A stretch of 35,276 bases of DNA from Ferruginibacter sp. (GCA_025352525.1 JANXTG010000065.1:1-35276), one strand, 5' to 3'. Shown: positions 7,693 through 16,920, counted from the first letter of the stretch. Notes: generated by a model not told the origin, from the letters alone. Numbers and translations are program-made.

Positions 7693-8778
7693 ATGAAAAG
7701 TATATCTAATCAAAAAATATTTACTCACAGTCTTTTATCATGGAATAAAAACAGCAATCAACGGCAAATGCCATGGAAGGGAATTGCAGACCCATATAAA
7801 ATATGGTTAAGTGAAATAATGCTTCAGCAAACAAGGGTGGAGCAGGGAACAGCTTATTACAATCGTTTTATAGAAAAATTTCCGACTGTTGATAAACTTG
7901 CTTTGGCAAATGATGATGAAGTTTTTAAAATGTGGGAGGGACTTGGGTATTACAGTCGTTGTAAAAACCTGATGGCGACCGCCAAAATAATTGCTTTTGA
8001 TTACAAAGGTATTTTTCCTGATAATTATAATGGAATTTTAAAACTGAAAGGTATTGGTCCCTATACTGCAGCTGCTATTGCATCTTTTGCATTTAAACTG
8101 CCATATGCGGTGGTAGATGGTAATGTAACGAGAGTAATTTCCCGTTTTTTTGCTGTTGAAAAATCAATTGATACCAATGCTGGAAAAAAATATTTTGCAG
8201 AACTTGCACAATCACTTCTTTACACCGAAGATCCCGCGACTTATAATCAGGCTATCATGGATTTTGGTGCAACAGTTTGTAAGCCCCGGCAGCCATTGTG
8301 TAATATTTGTTTGTTGCAAAACAATTGTGGGGCTTACGCTAAAGACCTTACTAAAGTGCTCCCCTTAAAAGAAAAAAAGCTATTAAAACGTAACCGTTAT
8401 TTCTATTACATTATTGTAGAACAGCAGGGTAAGATATTTGTAAGAAAAAGAACTGAAAAAGATATCTGGCAAAACCTCTGGGAATTTATCTTGATAGAAA
8501 TAGATGAAAAATTACCTGCTGAAGCATTTGTAAAAACCAAAGCATTTAAAGATCTTTTCATTGGGTTCAATATCAGTATCAAAACATCTGTATTTTACAA
8601 ACAGCAACTCACGCACCAAACTATTTTGGGGTTATTTCTGTATGTTACAACAGATGCAACTTATAAAAATGAAAATTTTACAGCACTTAAAAAAGCCGAA
8701 ATTAAAACACTTGCGTTTCCAAGATTTATTACAGGGTTTTTAGAAAAACAGGAAGAGCTGCAAATTTTAAAGGGATAA
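7693..8778 (+). CDS. mutY: A/G-specific adenine DNA glycosylase MutY
   Basis: MutY removes adenine mispaired with 8-oxoguanine. The helix-hairpin-helix segment LKGIGPYTAAAIA is at 118-130. The catalytic residues are Glu41 in LSEIMLQQT and Asp142 in VVDGNVTR. The iron-sulfur loop has Cys196, 203, 206 and 212 with the standard spacing C-x6-C-x2-C-x5-C. A NUDIX-like C-terminal domain, which recognises 8-oxoguanine, fills the remainder from about residue 235. I chose ATG at 7693 (361 residues); a TTG at 7666 would add nine residues of no family resemblance. It opens the mutY-ssb-gldE-gldD run, divergent from HU. Confidence 0.96.
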   Translation: MKSISNQKIFTHSLLSWNKNSNQRQMPWKGIADPYKIWLSEIMLQQTRVEQGTAYYNRFIEKFPTVDKLALANDDEVFKMWEGLGYYSRCKNLMATAKIIAFDYKGIFPDNYNGILKLKGIGPYTAAAIASFAFKLPYAVVDGNVTRVISRFFAVEKSIDTNAGKKYFAELAQSLLYTEDPATYNQAIMDFGATVCKPRQPLCNICLLQNNCGAYAKDLTKVLPLKEKKLLKRNRYFYYIIVEQQGKIFVRKRTEKDIWQNLWEFILIEIDEKLPAEAFVKTKAFKDLFIGFNISIKTSVFYKQQLTHQTILGLFLYVTTDATYKNENFTALKKAEIKTLAFPRFITGFLEKQEELQILKG

Positions 8779-8876
8779 AACCACGTTTGCAAATAAAATG
8801 TATCTTTAAAATACAATGATGAAGCAATATTGTAGACAGCATATTTACATTTCTAAATAATTAAAATAATAATATT

Positions 8877-9308
8877 ATGAGAGGAGTTAACAGGGTGATG
8901 CTCATAGGAAATTTGGGAAAAGACCCTGATATGCAGTTTTTAGAAGGTAATATTGCAGTAGCAAAATTTTCTTTGGCTACTACAGAAGCCTATAAAGACA
9001 GAAACGGCCGTTTAATCTCCCAAACAGAATGGCATACTATTGTTTTATGGAGGGGTCTTGCTGAGCTTGCGCAAAAATACCTGCACCGGGGTAGTTTGGT
9101 TTATGTAGAAGGTCGCTTAAAAACAAGAAGTTGGGAAGACAAAGAAGGTAATAAAAAATTTGCCACAGAAATTGTGGGCGATAATTTAATAATGCTTGAT
9201 AAACGAAATGATGGTACAATGCAGGGGGGTGTAGATGACCCACAATTTACAAACGATGATGTACCTCCACCAATAGATGAATCAGGCAATGAACGCCTAC
9301 CTTTTTAA
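8877..9308 (+). CDS. ssb: Single-stranded DNA-binding protein
   Basis: SSB coats single-stranded DNA during replication and repair and recruits partners through its C-terminal tip. The OB fold starts with RGVNRVMLIGNLGKDPD and includes EWHTIVLWRGLAELAQKYL (about residues 51-69) and GSLVYVEGRLKTRSWED. An acidic, proline-rich linker leads to the tip NERLPF, close to the DDxPF consensus used for protein contacts. At 143 residues the length is normal. It lies 98 bases after mutY and 41 before gldE, an arrangement seen in other Bacteroidota. In some of these genomes a second, longer SSB serves replication; whether that is so here cannot be told. Confidence 0.96.
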   Translation: MRGVNRVMLIGNLGKDPDMQFLEGNIAVAKFSLATTEAYKDRNGRLISQTEWHTIVLWRGLAELAQKYLHRGSLVYVEGRLKTRSWEDKEGNKKFATEIVGDNLIMLDKRNDGTMQGGVDDPQFTNDDVPPPIDESGNERLPF

Positions 9309-9349
9309 AATATAATTTATCGCAATTTTGCTCATGTAAATATTTTGTT

Positions 9350-10690
9350 TTGGACTATCATTCGGTAACTGTAAATAGTAATTTTCAAATTGTTTTTTTA
9401 CAAATAATTCCCGCTGTAACGGGTGTATTAGTTTTTACAGCCATTATTTTATTTATACTTTCTTTTTTGATAGCTGGCAGCGAAGTTGCTTTTTTTTCTT
9501 TAAATCAAAAAGATATAAATGTCCTTAAAACCCGCCAACAACCATCTTTCAGGCGTATCGTTACACTTTTAGAGCAGCCTAAAACTTTGCGGGCTTCCAT
9601 GCTCATCACTAACAGTCTTGTAAACCTTGGCATTATCCTAATTGCCAATATTTTAATAGATGATTGGCTGCTTATTTATGAGTTTACTTTTTGGCCAAAG
9701 TTTCTTATAAAATTGTTTTCTATAGCATTTTCAATTTTACTTTTTGTAGAAGTTTTGCCCAAGGTATGGGCAACACATAATAAAATTTGGTTTGCAGCCT
9801 CTTCCTCACTTGTGGTAGAAATATTCAACAGTATTTTTTACAGAATAAGTAAGCGGCTTGTTAGGTTTAGCGACCGCATAGAAAAGAAATTATCTGCAGA
9901 CAAAAGTAACTCGCCGGATGGAGGCAGCCTCGATAATGCGATAGATTTATTACCCGATAATGAAGCTACCATAGAGGAGAAAAAGATTTTAAAAGGCATC
10001 AGAAAATTTGGAGATACACCCGTTAAACAGATTATGCGCACAAGGCTTGATGTATCCGGAATTGAATACAACACAAAATTTAATGAGCTTATAAAAACAG
10101 TCGAAGATTTACATTATTCCAGATTGCCCGTCTATAAAAATAATTTGGATGAAATAGCAGGAATGTTGCACACAAAAGATTTGTTGCCGCATATTAATGA
10201 ACCCGAAATGTTTGAATGGCATGCCCTGGCAAAACCTGCCTATTTTGTACACGAGCAAAAGTTAATTGAAGATCTTCTGCAGGAGTTTAGAACCAAAAGA
10301 ATTCATTTTGCTATTGTGGTAGATGAATTTGGCGGTACAGCGGGCATTGTAACGTTAGAAGATATAATGGAAGAAATTACAGGAGAAATTAAAGATGAGT
10401 TTGATGATGAAGAAAGCATAAACAAAAAAATTGATGATTTTACTTACATTTTTGAAGGTAAATTAATGATAAACGATGCATGCAAAGCAATGGGATTAAA
10501 TACAGATGTTTTTGATGCAATTAGAGGTGAAAGCGATTCTGTTGCGGGACTGGTTCTGGAAATAGCAGGAGAATTTCCACAGGCAAATGAAGAGCTGAAT
10601 AGTGGTAATTTTTCCTTCGTTCCTTTAGAAATAAATAAAAACAGAATCGATAAGGTTCAGATAAAAATTAAGCAAAAGGTTGTTACATAA
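9350..10690 (+). CDS. gldE: Gliding motility-associated protein GldE (CNNM/CorC-type)
   Basis: The protein has an N-terminal CNNM-type membrane domain with about four hydrophobic segments (20-45, 85-105, 118-140 and an intervening amphipathic stretch). Two CBS domains follow (about 218-345, with VKQIMRTRLDVSGI and FAIVVDEFGGTAGIVTLEDI), then a CorC/HlyC C-terminal domain. In Flavobacterium, GldE is needed with GldD for gliding and probably for type IX secretion; relatives outside motility are linked to metal ion efflux. The identification rests on the immediate gldD neighbour, 35 bases downstream, as much as on the domains. The start is TTG at 9350, as no in-frame ATG precedes the first membrane segment. 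That the cell glides is not implied. Confidence 0.9.
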   Translation: MDYHSVTVNSNFQIVFLQIIPAVTGVLVFTAIILFILSFLIAGSEVAFFSLNQKDINVLKTRQQPSFRRIVTLLEQPKTLRASMLITNSLVNLGIILIANILIDDWLLIYEFTFWPKFLIKLFSIAFSILLFVEVLPKVWATHNKIWFAASSSLVVEIFNSIFYRISKRLVRFSDRIEKKLSADKSNSPDGGSLDNAIDLLPDNEATIEEKKILKGIRKFGDTPVKQIMRTRLDVSGIEYNTKFNELIKTVEDLHYSRLPVYKNNLDEIAGMLHTKDLLPHINEPEMFEWHALAKPAYFVHEQKLIEDLLQEFRTKRIHFAIVVDEFGGTAGIVTLEDIMEEITGEIKDEFDDEESINKKIDDFTYIFEGKLMINDACKAMGLNTDVFDAIRGESDSVAGLVLEIAGEFPQANEELNSGNFSFVPLEINKNRIDKVQIKIKQKVVT

Positions 10691-10725
10691 AATTATTCCT
10701 TTATTAAAATAAGTCAGCTTTAAAT

Positions 10726-11376
10726 ATGTATTGTTTTAAAAAAAAATATGTCTTATTTTTTTTGTTTGTCCTTCCTTTAGCTGCCTGTAACAGTAATTAT
10801 ACATCAAAAAAAACAGGCTATTTTAAAATTGATCTGCCTGAAAAGAAATACATTCTGTTCAACGAGCCTGGTATGCCCTATAGTTTTGAATATCCCGCAT
10901 ATGCTTATATTGTTAAAGACAGTACGTACTTTGATGCTAACCCCGAAAATGACTACTGGCGCAACATAGATTTTAGAAACCTGAACGCAAAAATATTTTT
11001 GAGTTATAAAGCTGTAGGCGGAAAAGCCCTTTATAAAATAAAGCAGCCAAACGGTTCTTACAAAGATTCTACAGGTGTTAATAGGTATGATAAAATGATA
11101 AATGATGCTTTTAATCTTACCAATAAAAATGATGATGTAGCCACTTCAAAAAAAGACAGTCTTTTTACCACCGCAAATAAAGTATCCGGTCTTTTGTTTA
11201 AACTTGGCGGCAATGCAGCTACGCAGCGCCAGTTTTTTATGACTGATACTACAAAAAACTTTATTAGGGGTGCATTATATTTTTATGCCTCCCCTAATGC
11301 TGATTCTGTGAAACCGGTGGTTGATTTTATTCAAAAAGATATTGATCATCTCCTTACAACATTTCGCTGGAAATGA
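10726..11376 (+). CDS. gldD: Gliding motility lipoprotein GldD
   Basis: A lipoprotein signal peptide ends in the lipobox LAAC (Cys21). The mature protein opens with GYFKIDLPEKKYILF and PYSFEYPAYAYI, the recognisable N-terminal signature of GldD, and the length (216 residues) is near that of the family. GldD is an envelope lipoprotein required for gliding and linked to the type IX secretion machinery in Flavobacterium; its molecular job is not known. It follows gldE by 35 bases, presumably in one transcript. No other gld or spr gene is in the window. The identification is sure. Confidence 0.93.
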   Translation: MYCFKKKYVLFFLFVLPLAACNSNYTSKKTGYFKIDLPEKKYILFNEPGMPYSFEYPAYAYIVKDSTYFDANPENDYWRNIDFRNLNAKIFLSYKAVGGKALYKIKQPNGSYKDSTGVNRYDKMINDAFNLTNKNDDVATSKKDSLFTTANKVSGLLFKLGGNAATQRQFFMTDTTKNFIRGALYFYASPNADSVKPVVDFIQKDIDHLLTTFRWK

Positions 11377-11468
11377 TTTTTTTATTGTGCTGTTAAAAAT
11401 TGTTTTGTGGATTGCACCATTTCCTTCATTCATAAACAGAAGAATTATAAAAACGTATTTTTACAGCA

Positions 11469-12062
11469 ATGATAGCTATTGAAAATGTTTTATTGAGTGA
11501 TCAGATTATAAACGATCAGTTTGTGTGCGATCTCTCCAGCTGCAAAGGAGCTTGTTGTGTAGATGGAGATGCCGGCGCACCACTGGATGTAAAGGAATTA
11601 ATGATGGTTGATGAAGTGTTTGCAGCAGTACTCCCTTATTTAAGAAAAGAAGGTATAGATGAAATAAACAGGCAGGGAAGATATGTGCATGACAAAGAGT
11701 ATGGTTGGGTTACACCAACCATACAAAGTAAAATTTGCGTCTATGGTATTTTTGATAATAATGGCATTGTAAAGTGTGGAATTGAGCAGGCCTATCTTGA
11801 TGGTAAAACAGCCTGGAAAAAACCGATCAGTTGCCACCTCTTTCCTATCATTGTAAAAAAAAGTAAAGATGGTAAAACACAATTTGCCAACTACGAGCCA
11901 CGTGAAGACCATTGCAAAGCTGCGTGTACAATGGGTAAAAAATTAAAAGTTCCTGTGTATAAATTTTTAAAGGAACCGCTTGTAAGAAAATTTGGCGATG
12001 CCTTTTACGAAGCATTAGATGCAACTGCAACGCACATGCAATCAAAAAACAATTTAAAATAG
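11469..12062 (+). CDS. DUF3109-family cysteine-rich protein
   Basis: The N-terminal motif VCDLSSCKGACC (Cys20, 25, 29, 30) and further cysteines in KICVYGI, VKCGIE, ISCHLFP and HCKAACTMGKKL are those of the DUF3109 family, which is widespread in Bacteroidota. The clustered cysteines suggest metal or iron-sulfur binding, as in the related YkgJ-type zinc/iron-chelating proteins, but no reaction is known. There is no signal peptide, so it is cytoplasmic. It follows gldD by 92 bases and precedes the class D-type lipoprotein by 15, so co-transcription with the latter is likely. Confidence 0.9.
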   Translation: MIAIENVLLSDQIINDQFVCDLSSCKGACCVDGDAGAPLDVKELMMVDEVFAAVLPYLRKEGIDEINRQGRYVHDKEYGWVTPTIQSKICVYGIFDNNGIVKCGIEQAYLDGKTAWKKPISCHLFPIIVKKSKDGKTQFANYEPREDHCKAACTMGKKLKVPVYKFLKEPLVRKFGDAFYEALDATATHMQSKNNLK

Positions 12063-12077
12063 GTATAAAAAATAAAC

Positions 12078-12887
12078 ATGCTACGCAACTTTTCCGTAAT
12101 ACTCATAGGGCTTTTAATCCTTACATCCTGCTCTTTAAAAAAAGCAAAAATAGATAACGATTTAAAAAAATATTTTGATGACAAAAACGTAGAAGGCTGT
12201 TTTACTATGATGGACAACAGCAACGGTTCAATTACTGTTTACAATATGGCAATGGATACTACGAGGTTTACGCCTGCTTCAACTTTTAAAATTGTTAACT
12301 CACTCGTAGGGTTGGAAACTGGTAGAATACTTGATGAAAATATGATCATTAAATGGGATGGTGTTATAAGGCCGACTGCAGATTGGAATAAGGATTTAAG
12401 TATGAAGGAAGCTTTTAAAGTAAGTGCAGTGCCTTATTACCAAGAAGTAGCAAGAAGAATAGGTAGAGATACTATGAAAAATTACATTGATTCTCTTTCT
12501 TACGGTAACAGAAATATAAGTGGTCCAATAGATTCTTTTTGGTTAAACAATACGCTTAAAATTTCACCGGATGAGCAAATTGGATTAATGAAGAGATTAT
12601 ATTTCGATCAGCTCCCTTTTAGAAAAAGCGTGCAGCAAACGGTAAGAGATATAATGGTAATGGAAGACAATACGGCTTATAAGTTAAGTTATAAAACAGG
12701 TTGGGGGTTTGATGAAACAAACAATGCAATTGGCTGGTTGGTTGGCTGGATAGAAGAAAACAGGCATGTTTATTTCTTTTCAACATTGTTAAAGTCAAAA
12801 GACCATAATTATGATATGACTAAAAATCGGTTGGCAATAACAAAAGATATTTTAAAACACTATGGCTTTTTTGAAGGCAAAAGATAA
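12078..12887 (+). CDS. Class D (OXA-like) beta-lactamase-family lipoprotein
   Basis: A lipoprotein signal peptide ends at the lipobox LTSC (Cys18), so the enzyme is membrane-tethered in the periplasm. All class D landmarks are present in order: Ser68-Thr-Phe-Lys71 (the serine and the lysine that is carboxylated in this class), Ser116-Ala-Val118, Tyr142-Gly-Asn144 and Lys206-Thr-Gly-Trp-Gly. The length is normal for OXA enzymes. The protein is either a true beta-lactamase or a related serine acyl-enzyme; motif completeness favours an active hydrolase, but substrate range cannot be read from sequence. It lies 15 bases after the DUF3109 gene. There is no mobile element nearby and the base composition matches its neighbours, so it looks like a chromosomal, resident gene. 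Confidence 0.9.
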   Translation: MLRNFSVILIGLLILTSCSLKKAKIDNDLKKYFDDKNVEGCFTMMDNSNGSITVYNMAMDTTRFTPASTFKIVNSLVGLETGRILDENMIIKWDGVIRPTADWNKDLSMKEAFKVSAVPYYQEVARRIGRDTMKNYIDSLSYGNRNISGPIDSFWLNNTLKISPDEQIGLMKRLYFDQLPFRKSVQQTVRDIMVMEDNTAYKLSYKTGWGFDETNNAIGWLVGWIEENRHVYFFSTLLKSKDHNYDMTKNRLAITKDILKHYGFFEGKR

Positions 12888-12946
12888 AACAGTTTATTGT
12901 TTTTTTAACATGACCTGCCTTTTCAATCATTAATTTGCAGGCTAAG

Positions 12947-14581
12947 ATGATACTTCCTTTTCAATACACTTATTTGTTGTGGCTGCTTGTTTTGCTGCCG
13001 GTAATAATCGGTATCTATTTTTATGCACGCCAAAAGCGCAAGGTTGCTTTTAAAAAAATGGGTGATCCGCTGCTTGTAAAAGAACTTACGGCAAACTTTA
13101 ATACTTCATCTCCCTACAAAAAATTTTTATTATTATTTTTTGCAATGGCTTTAATAATTCTTAGTCTTGCCAATTTTCGCAGTCCAAAAGGAAGTGAAAA
13201 AATAACAAGAAACGGTATTGATGTAATGATAGCACTGGATGTAAGTAACAGTATGCTTGCGCAGGATATAACACCAAACAGACTTGAAAGGGCAAAACAA
13301 CTTTTAAACAAACTGATTGATAAACTGGATAATGACAGAATTGGTATCGTTGTTTTTGCGGGCAAAGCATATTTGCAAATGCCCTTAACCGGCGATCATT
13401 CCGCAGCAAAAATGTATTTGTCTGCAGCAACTCCACAAACAATTCCTACTCAAGGCACAGTAATAAGTGAGGCATTAAAAATGTGCTATTCATCCTTCAA
13501 CAGCAAAGAAAAAAAATATAAGGCAGTAGTTTTAATTAGTGATGGGGAAGACCACGAAGAAAATGCTTTAAAAGTGGCAGAAGAAATGGCACAACAGGGT
13601 GTCGTAATAAATACTATTGGAATGGGCACTCCGGAAGGTGCACCAATTATGGATCCGGTAACCAATGAACTCAAAAAAGATGAGCAGGGCATTACGGTAA
13701 TTACAAAATTAAATGAGCAGGCATTGGCTGATATTGCAAAAAAAGGCAACGGTGATTACAAGCTTTTTACCAATACCGATGCAGTTGTAAATGCTTTGTA
13801 TACCAACCTTTCCACCATGGATAAAAGAACGGTGAATGATGACTCTTTGGTTAATTATAAAAGCTGGTTTCAAATTTTATTAGGTGCAGCTTTGCTTTTT
13901 TTAATACTGGAATTGTTTGTTGCTGAAGTGAAAAAGGTAAGTATTGCGGGTAAAAAATTAGTTGCCGTTGTGTTATTGATGTCAGTTGGGTTTTCGGTTG
14001 TGGCACAAGTTGAAAACGAAAATATAAAATTGGGTAACGATGCTTATAAAAGAAAAGATTACCAAACTGCCATAAAATATTACAACACTGTTGCTGAAAA
14101 AAATAATGCAACTGCAAATTATAATTTAGGAAATGCGTTGTATAAAAGTGATAAAAAAGATGAGGCAATAGCAGCTTACGAAAAAGCAGTCGAAGCAATG
14201 AATTTGCCTGTTGAAAAAAGTAATTCATTTTATAACAAAGGCGTGGTGTTTCAAAATGATAAAAAAACAGAAGATTGTATTTTAAATTATAAAAATGCTT
14301 TAAAAATTGATCCTAATAATATAGATGCAAGGCACAATCTTCAGCTTGCTTTGCAAACGCAAAAAGAGGATAAACAAAAACAGGATGAGCAAAATAAAAA
14401 AGATAAGCAGGACGATAACAAAAATAAAAACGATCAACAGCCTAAACCCCAACAAAGTAATTTAACGCAGAAAGATGCCGAGCAAAAATTGCAGGCGTTA
14501 TTACAAAAAGAAAAAGAACTGCAGGATAAATTGCACAAAGTTGGCACTTCATCTCCTAACAAACCCGAGAAGGATTGGTAA
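12947..14581 (+). CDS. BatB-BatC-like fusion: VWA-domain membrane protein with TPR tail
   Basis: Two membrane segments (about 8-26 and 58-76) flank a short loop, as in BatA/BatB proteins. A von Willebrand A domain follows with the metal-site motif DVSNS (98-102) and ISDGEDH. A third membrane segment (about 308-325) and then a fourth hydrophobic stretch ending in VVAQ resemble the C-terminal anchor of BatB joined to the signal peptide of BatC. The last 200 residues hold TPR units (GNDAYKRKDYQTAIKYYNTV, AIAAYEKAVEAM, ILNYKNALKIDPNN) and a Lys/Gln/Asp-rich tail. Bat proteins were named for aerotolerance in Bacteroides; their function is unclear. I chose ATG at 12947 over TTG at 12935. The usual moxR, batA, batD and batE partners are absent here. 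Confidence 0.88.
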   Translation: MILPFQYTYLLWLLVLLPVIIGIYFYARQKRKVAFKKMGDPLLVKELTANFNTSSPYKKFLLLFFAMALIILSLANFRSPKGSEKITRNGIDVMIALDVSNSMLAQDITPNRLERAKQLLNKLIDKLDNDRIGIVVFAGKAYLQMPLTGDHSAAKMYLSAATPQTIPTQGTVISEALKMCYSSFNSKEKKYKAVVLISDGEDHEENALKVAEEMAQQGVVINTIGMGTPEGAPIMDPVTNELKKDEQGITVITKLNEQALADIAKKGNGDYKLFTNTDAVVNALYTNLSTMDKRTVNDDSLVNYKSWFQILLGAALLFLILELFVAEVKKVSIAGKKLVAVVLLMSVGFSVVAQVENENIKLGNDAYKRKDYQTAIKYYNTVAEKNNATANYNLGNALYKSDKKDEAIAAYEKAVEAMNLPVEKSNSFYNKGVVFQNDKKTEDCILNYKNALKIDPNNIDARHNLQLALQTQKEDKQKQDEQNKKDKQDDNKNKNDQQPKPQQSNLTQKDAEQKLQALLQKEKELQDKLHKVGTSSPNKPEKDW

Positions 14582-14700
14582 ACCCATTTCCCCATTCCGC
14601 CATAAGAATGTATAAATAATTTTTTACCTTTATGCAATATTGCAAGTAAGTATTTTGCAATGATTTTTCTGAATGTAACATTCACTTTTTTAGAATATTT

Positions 14701-16794
14701 ATGAATTCATATTGCGAATCTCTCTCAAATTACAAGCGTTTAAAAACCCGGGAAGTAAAAGTTGGCAACCTCGTAATTGGTGGTAATAATCCGATAAGGA
14801 TACAAACGATGACAACCACCGATACAATGGATACCATTGCTACCGTTGCACAAACTATTCGCTGCATAGAAGCAGGTGCAGAGCTTGTACGTATAACAGC
14901 CCCGTCAAAAAACGAAGCAGAAAATTTACTTAATATTAAAAATGAATTACGCCGACTTGGTTACAATATTCCATTGGTCGCCGATATACATTTTACCCCA
15001 AATGCCGCAGAAATTGCAGCTAAAATTATTGAGAAAGTCAGGGTGAACCCGGGCAATTATGTAGACAAGAAAAAGTTTGAACAGATCGATTATTCCGATG
15101 CTGAATATGCTGAGGAAATAGACAGGATTAAAGAACGTTTTACACCACTTGTTTTAATTTGCAGAGAACATGGTACTGCCATGCGCATTGGTACAAACCA
15201 CGGGAGTTTAAGTGATAGGATTATGAGTCGCTATGGCGATACTGCCATTGGGATGGTGGAAAGTGCGATGGAGTTTTTGAGGATAGCAAGAGGTGAAAAT
15301 TATCACCAGATTATTTTGAGCATGAAGAGCAGCAACCCATTGGTTATGGTGCAGGCTTACCGTTTGCTTATAACACATATGCAGGATGAGTTTGGTGAAT
15401 GTTACCCATTGCATTTGGGTGTAACCGAAGCAGGCGATGGCGAGGATGGAAGAATAAAATCCGCTATTGGAATTGGCAGTTTATTGGAAGACGGTATTGG
15501 GGATACGATAAGGGTGAGCCTTACTGAAGATCCTGAATTTGAAATACCGGTTTGTAAAGATTTGCTAGAGCGATATCAGACATTAGATGTTAGATATGAG
15601 ACACAAGAGAACTTAAATCTAGAATCAAATACATCGGAGTTAAATGGTTTTAATAAGGCGACTGAAATTCAGCATCAGGATAGCTTCGAACCACCAACTA
15701 CGAACCATCAACCTGCCCTCTTCTATTCTCCATTTGAATATAAAAGACGCACGACAGATGCGGCAAATAATATTGGTGGAAAAAATGTGCCAATTGTAAT
15801 TGCAGATTTTATGTTGGCTAAAACTATTGCTGCTGCTGATTTACAGACCATCGGTTACAGATACGATGCCGTGACTGATAAATGGAATATTGCAGATGCT
15901 GCTGCTGATTATATTTACACTTCAGATAAATTGATTGACTTCGCTTTGCCCGGAACATTGAATTTTATATCTAATTATAAAGTGTGGCAAAATGCAACTA
16001 CAGATGAAAGAAAATGCTTCCCGTTATTTACACCATATGAATTTTTAGCTACAGAAAAAGTACATGCACAACTTAATTTTATTTCTGTTTGTGTAGAAGA
16101 AAATAATGGTGCATTAATAAAAAAATTAGCTGAGACAAGCAATGTTGTGTTGTGTATTTATTCTGCAAAGAAAAATGCCATGCAGCAAATGAGGATGTTT
16201 GTAAATGAGCTTGAAAGCAAACAAATACATTGCCCAATTGTGATAGCGGTAGAAAGTATGAAGAGTACTATTGATGCTCAGTTAATAGAATTTAGCGCAA
16301 CAGTCGGTGGTTTATTATTAGATGGAATGGGCGACGGAATCTGGTTAATAAATGATCCATCTAAAATTGTAAATGATAAAGTAAGCGGCAGAACTTATTT
16401 GGCTGCAACCAACAATTACCAGTTTTTAAACAATACCTCTTTTTCTATTCTACAGGCAGTGCGTACCCGTATTTCAAAAACAGAATATATCAGTTGTCCA
16501 AGCTGTGGTAGAACCTTATTTGACCTGCAGGAAACCACAAGTAAAATAAGAAATGTTACCAATCATTTAAAAGGATTGAAAATTGCTGTGATGGGTTGTA
16601 TCGTTAACGGCCCAGGTGAGATGGCTGATGCAGATTTTGGGTATGTGGGTAGCGGTGTAGGAAAAATAACTTTGTACAGAGGAAAAGAGGTAGTGAAGAA
16701 AAATATAAACAGTGAAGTGGCGGTGGATGAATTGATAAATTTATTAAAGGAAAGCGGTGTGTGGATTGAGCAAGAATTAGGAGTTAGGAGTTAG
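14701..16794 (+). CDS. ispG: 4-hydroxy-3-methylbut-2-en-1-yl diphosphate synthase, long form
   Basis: IspG (GcpE) makes HMBPP from MEcPP in the non-mevalonate isoprenoid pathway, using a 4Fe-4S cluster. The N-terminal TIM barrel (about 10-290; TREVKVGNLVIGGNNPIRIQ, VADIHFTP, KVRVNPGNY) and the C-terminal domain with cluster ligands Cys599, Cys602, Cys633 and Glu640 are complete. Between them lies the large insert domain (about 340-590) found in plant, Bacteroidota and Chlamydia enzymes, which explains the 697 residues. Two oddities are visible. Residues 294-340 form a low-complexity linker whose DNA resembles intergenic simple repeats. The last residues (ELGVRS) and the stop codon are written by a tandem TTAGGAG repeat. 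The start ATG at 14701 fits the family N-terminus. It stands 119 bases after the VWA gene. Confidence 0.97.
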   Translation: MNSYCESLSNYKRLKTREVKVGNLVIGGNNPIRIQTMTTTDTMDTIATVAQTIRCIEAGAELVRITAPSKNEAENLLNIKNELRRLGYNIPLVADIHFTPNAAEIAAKIIEKVRVNPGNYVDKKKFEQIDYSDAEYAEEIDRIKERFTPLVLICREHGTAMRIGTNHGSLSDRIMSRYGDTAIGMVESAMEFLRIARGENYHQIILSMKSSNPLVMVQAYRLLITHMQDEFGECYPLHLGVTEAGDGEDGRIKSAIGIGSLLEDGIGDTIRVSLTEDPEFEIPVCKDLLERYQTLDVRYETQENLNLESNTSELNGFNKATEIQHQDSFEPPTTNHQPALFYSPFEYKRRTTDAANNIGGKNVPIVIADFMLAKTIAAADLQTIGYRYDAVTDKWNIADAAADYIYTSDKLIDFALPGTLNFISNYKVWQNATTDERKCFPLFTPYEFLATEKVHAQLNFISVCVEENNGALIKKLAETSNVVLCIYSAKKNAMQQMRMFVNELESKQIHCPIVIAVESMKSTIDAQLIEFSATVGGLLLDGMGDGIWLINDPSKIVNDKVSGRTYLAATNNYQFLNNTSFSILQAVRTRISKTEYISCPSCGRTLFDLQETTSKIRNVTNHLKGLKIAVMGCIVNGPGEMADADFGYVGSGVGKITLYRGKEVVKKNINSEVAVDELINLLKESGVWIEQELGVRS

Positions 16795-16803
16795 GAGTTA
16801 GGA
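16777..16803 (+). repeat. Tandem heptamer TTAGGAG, nearly four copies, across the ispG stop codon
   Basis: TTAGGAG occurs at 16777, 16784 and 16791, followed by a partial copy to 16803. The ispG stop codon TAG (16792-16794) lies inside the third copy. Because 7 is not a multiple of 3, a change in copy number would alter the last few residues and where translation ends. Confidence 0.9.
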
Positions 16804-16858
16804 ATATTCGGGCTAGGTAAGGTAAAGTAGATTTTAAAATTATTTATTTTTCATTGCT

Positions 16859-16920
16859 AAAGCCCCATCGGTGCGTAATATTAGTAGCAAGAAAAAATAG
16901 GAAATGCAGGCAGCGCCTGC
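16859..16920. repeat. Degenerate palindromic intergenic repeat units
   Basis: The stretch AAAGCCCCATCGGTGCG with the tail TAATATTAGTAGCAAG (16859-16890) resembles, from memory, a short repeat family scattered through Bacteroidota intergenic DNA, in which GCCCC and GGGGC form a hairpin ahead of a GTAGCAA tail; here one arm is mutated. A second hairpin, GCAGGC (16906-16911) with GCCTGC (16915-16920), follows. No reading frame crosses this stretch. The repeat-family assignment is unverified. Confidence 0.45.

Noticed and set aside
13851-14228. Long antisense frame (125 codons) inside the VWA/TPR gene
   Set aside because: It mirrors lysine/asparagine-rich codons of the real gene and is rich in Phe, Leu and Gln without any domain.
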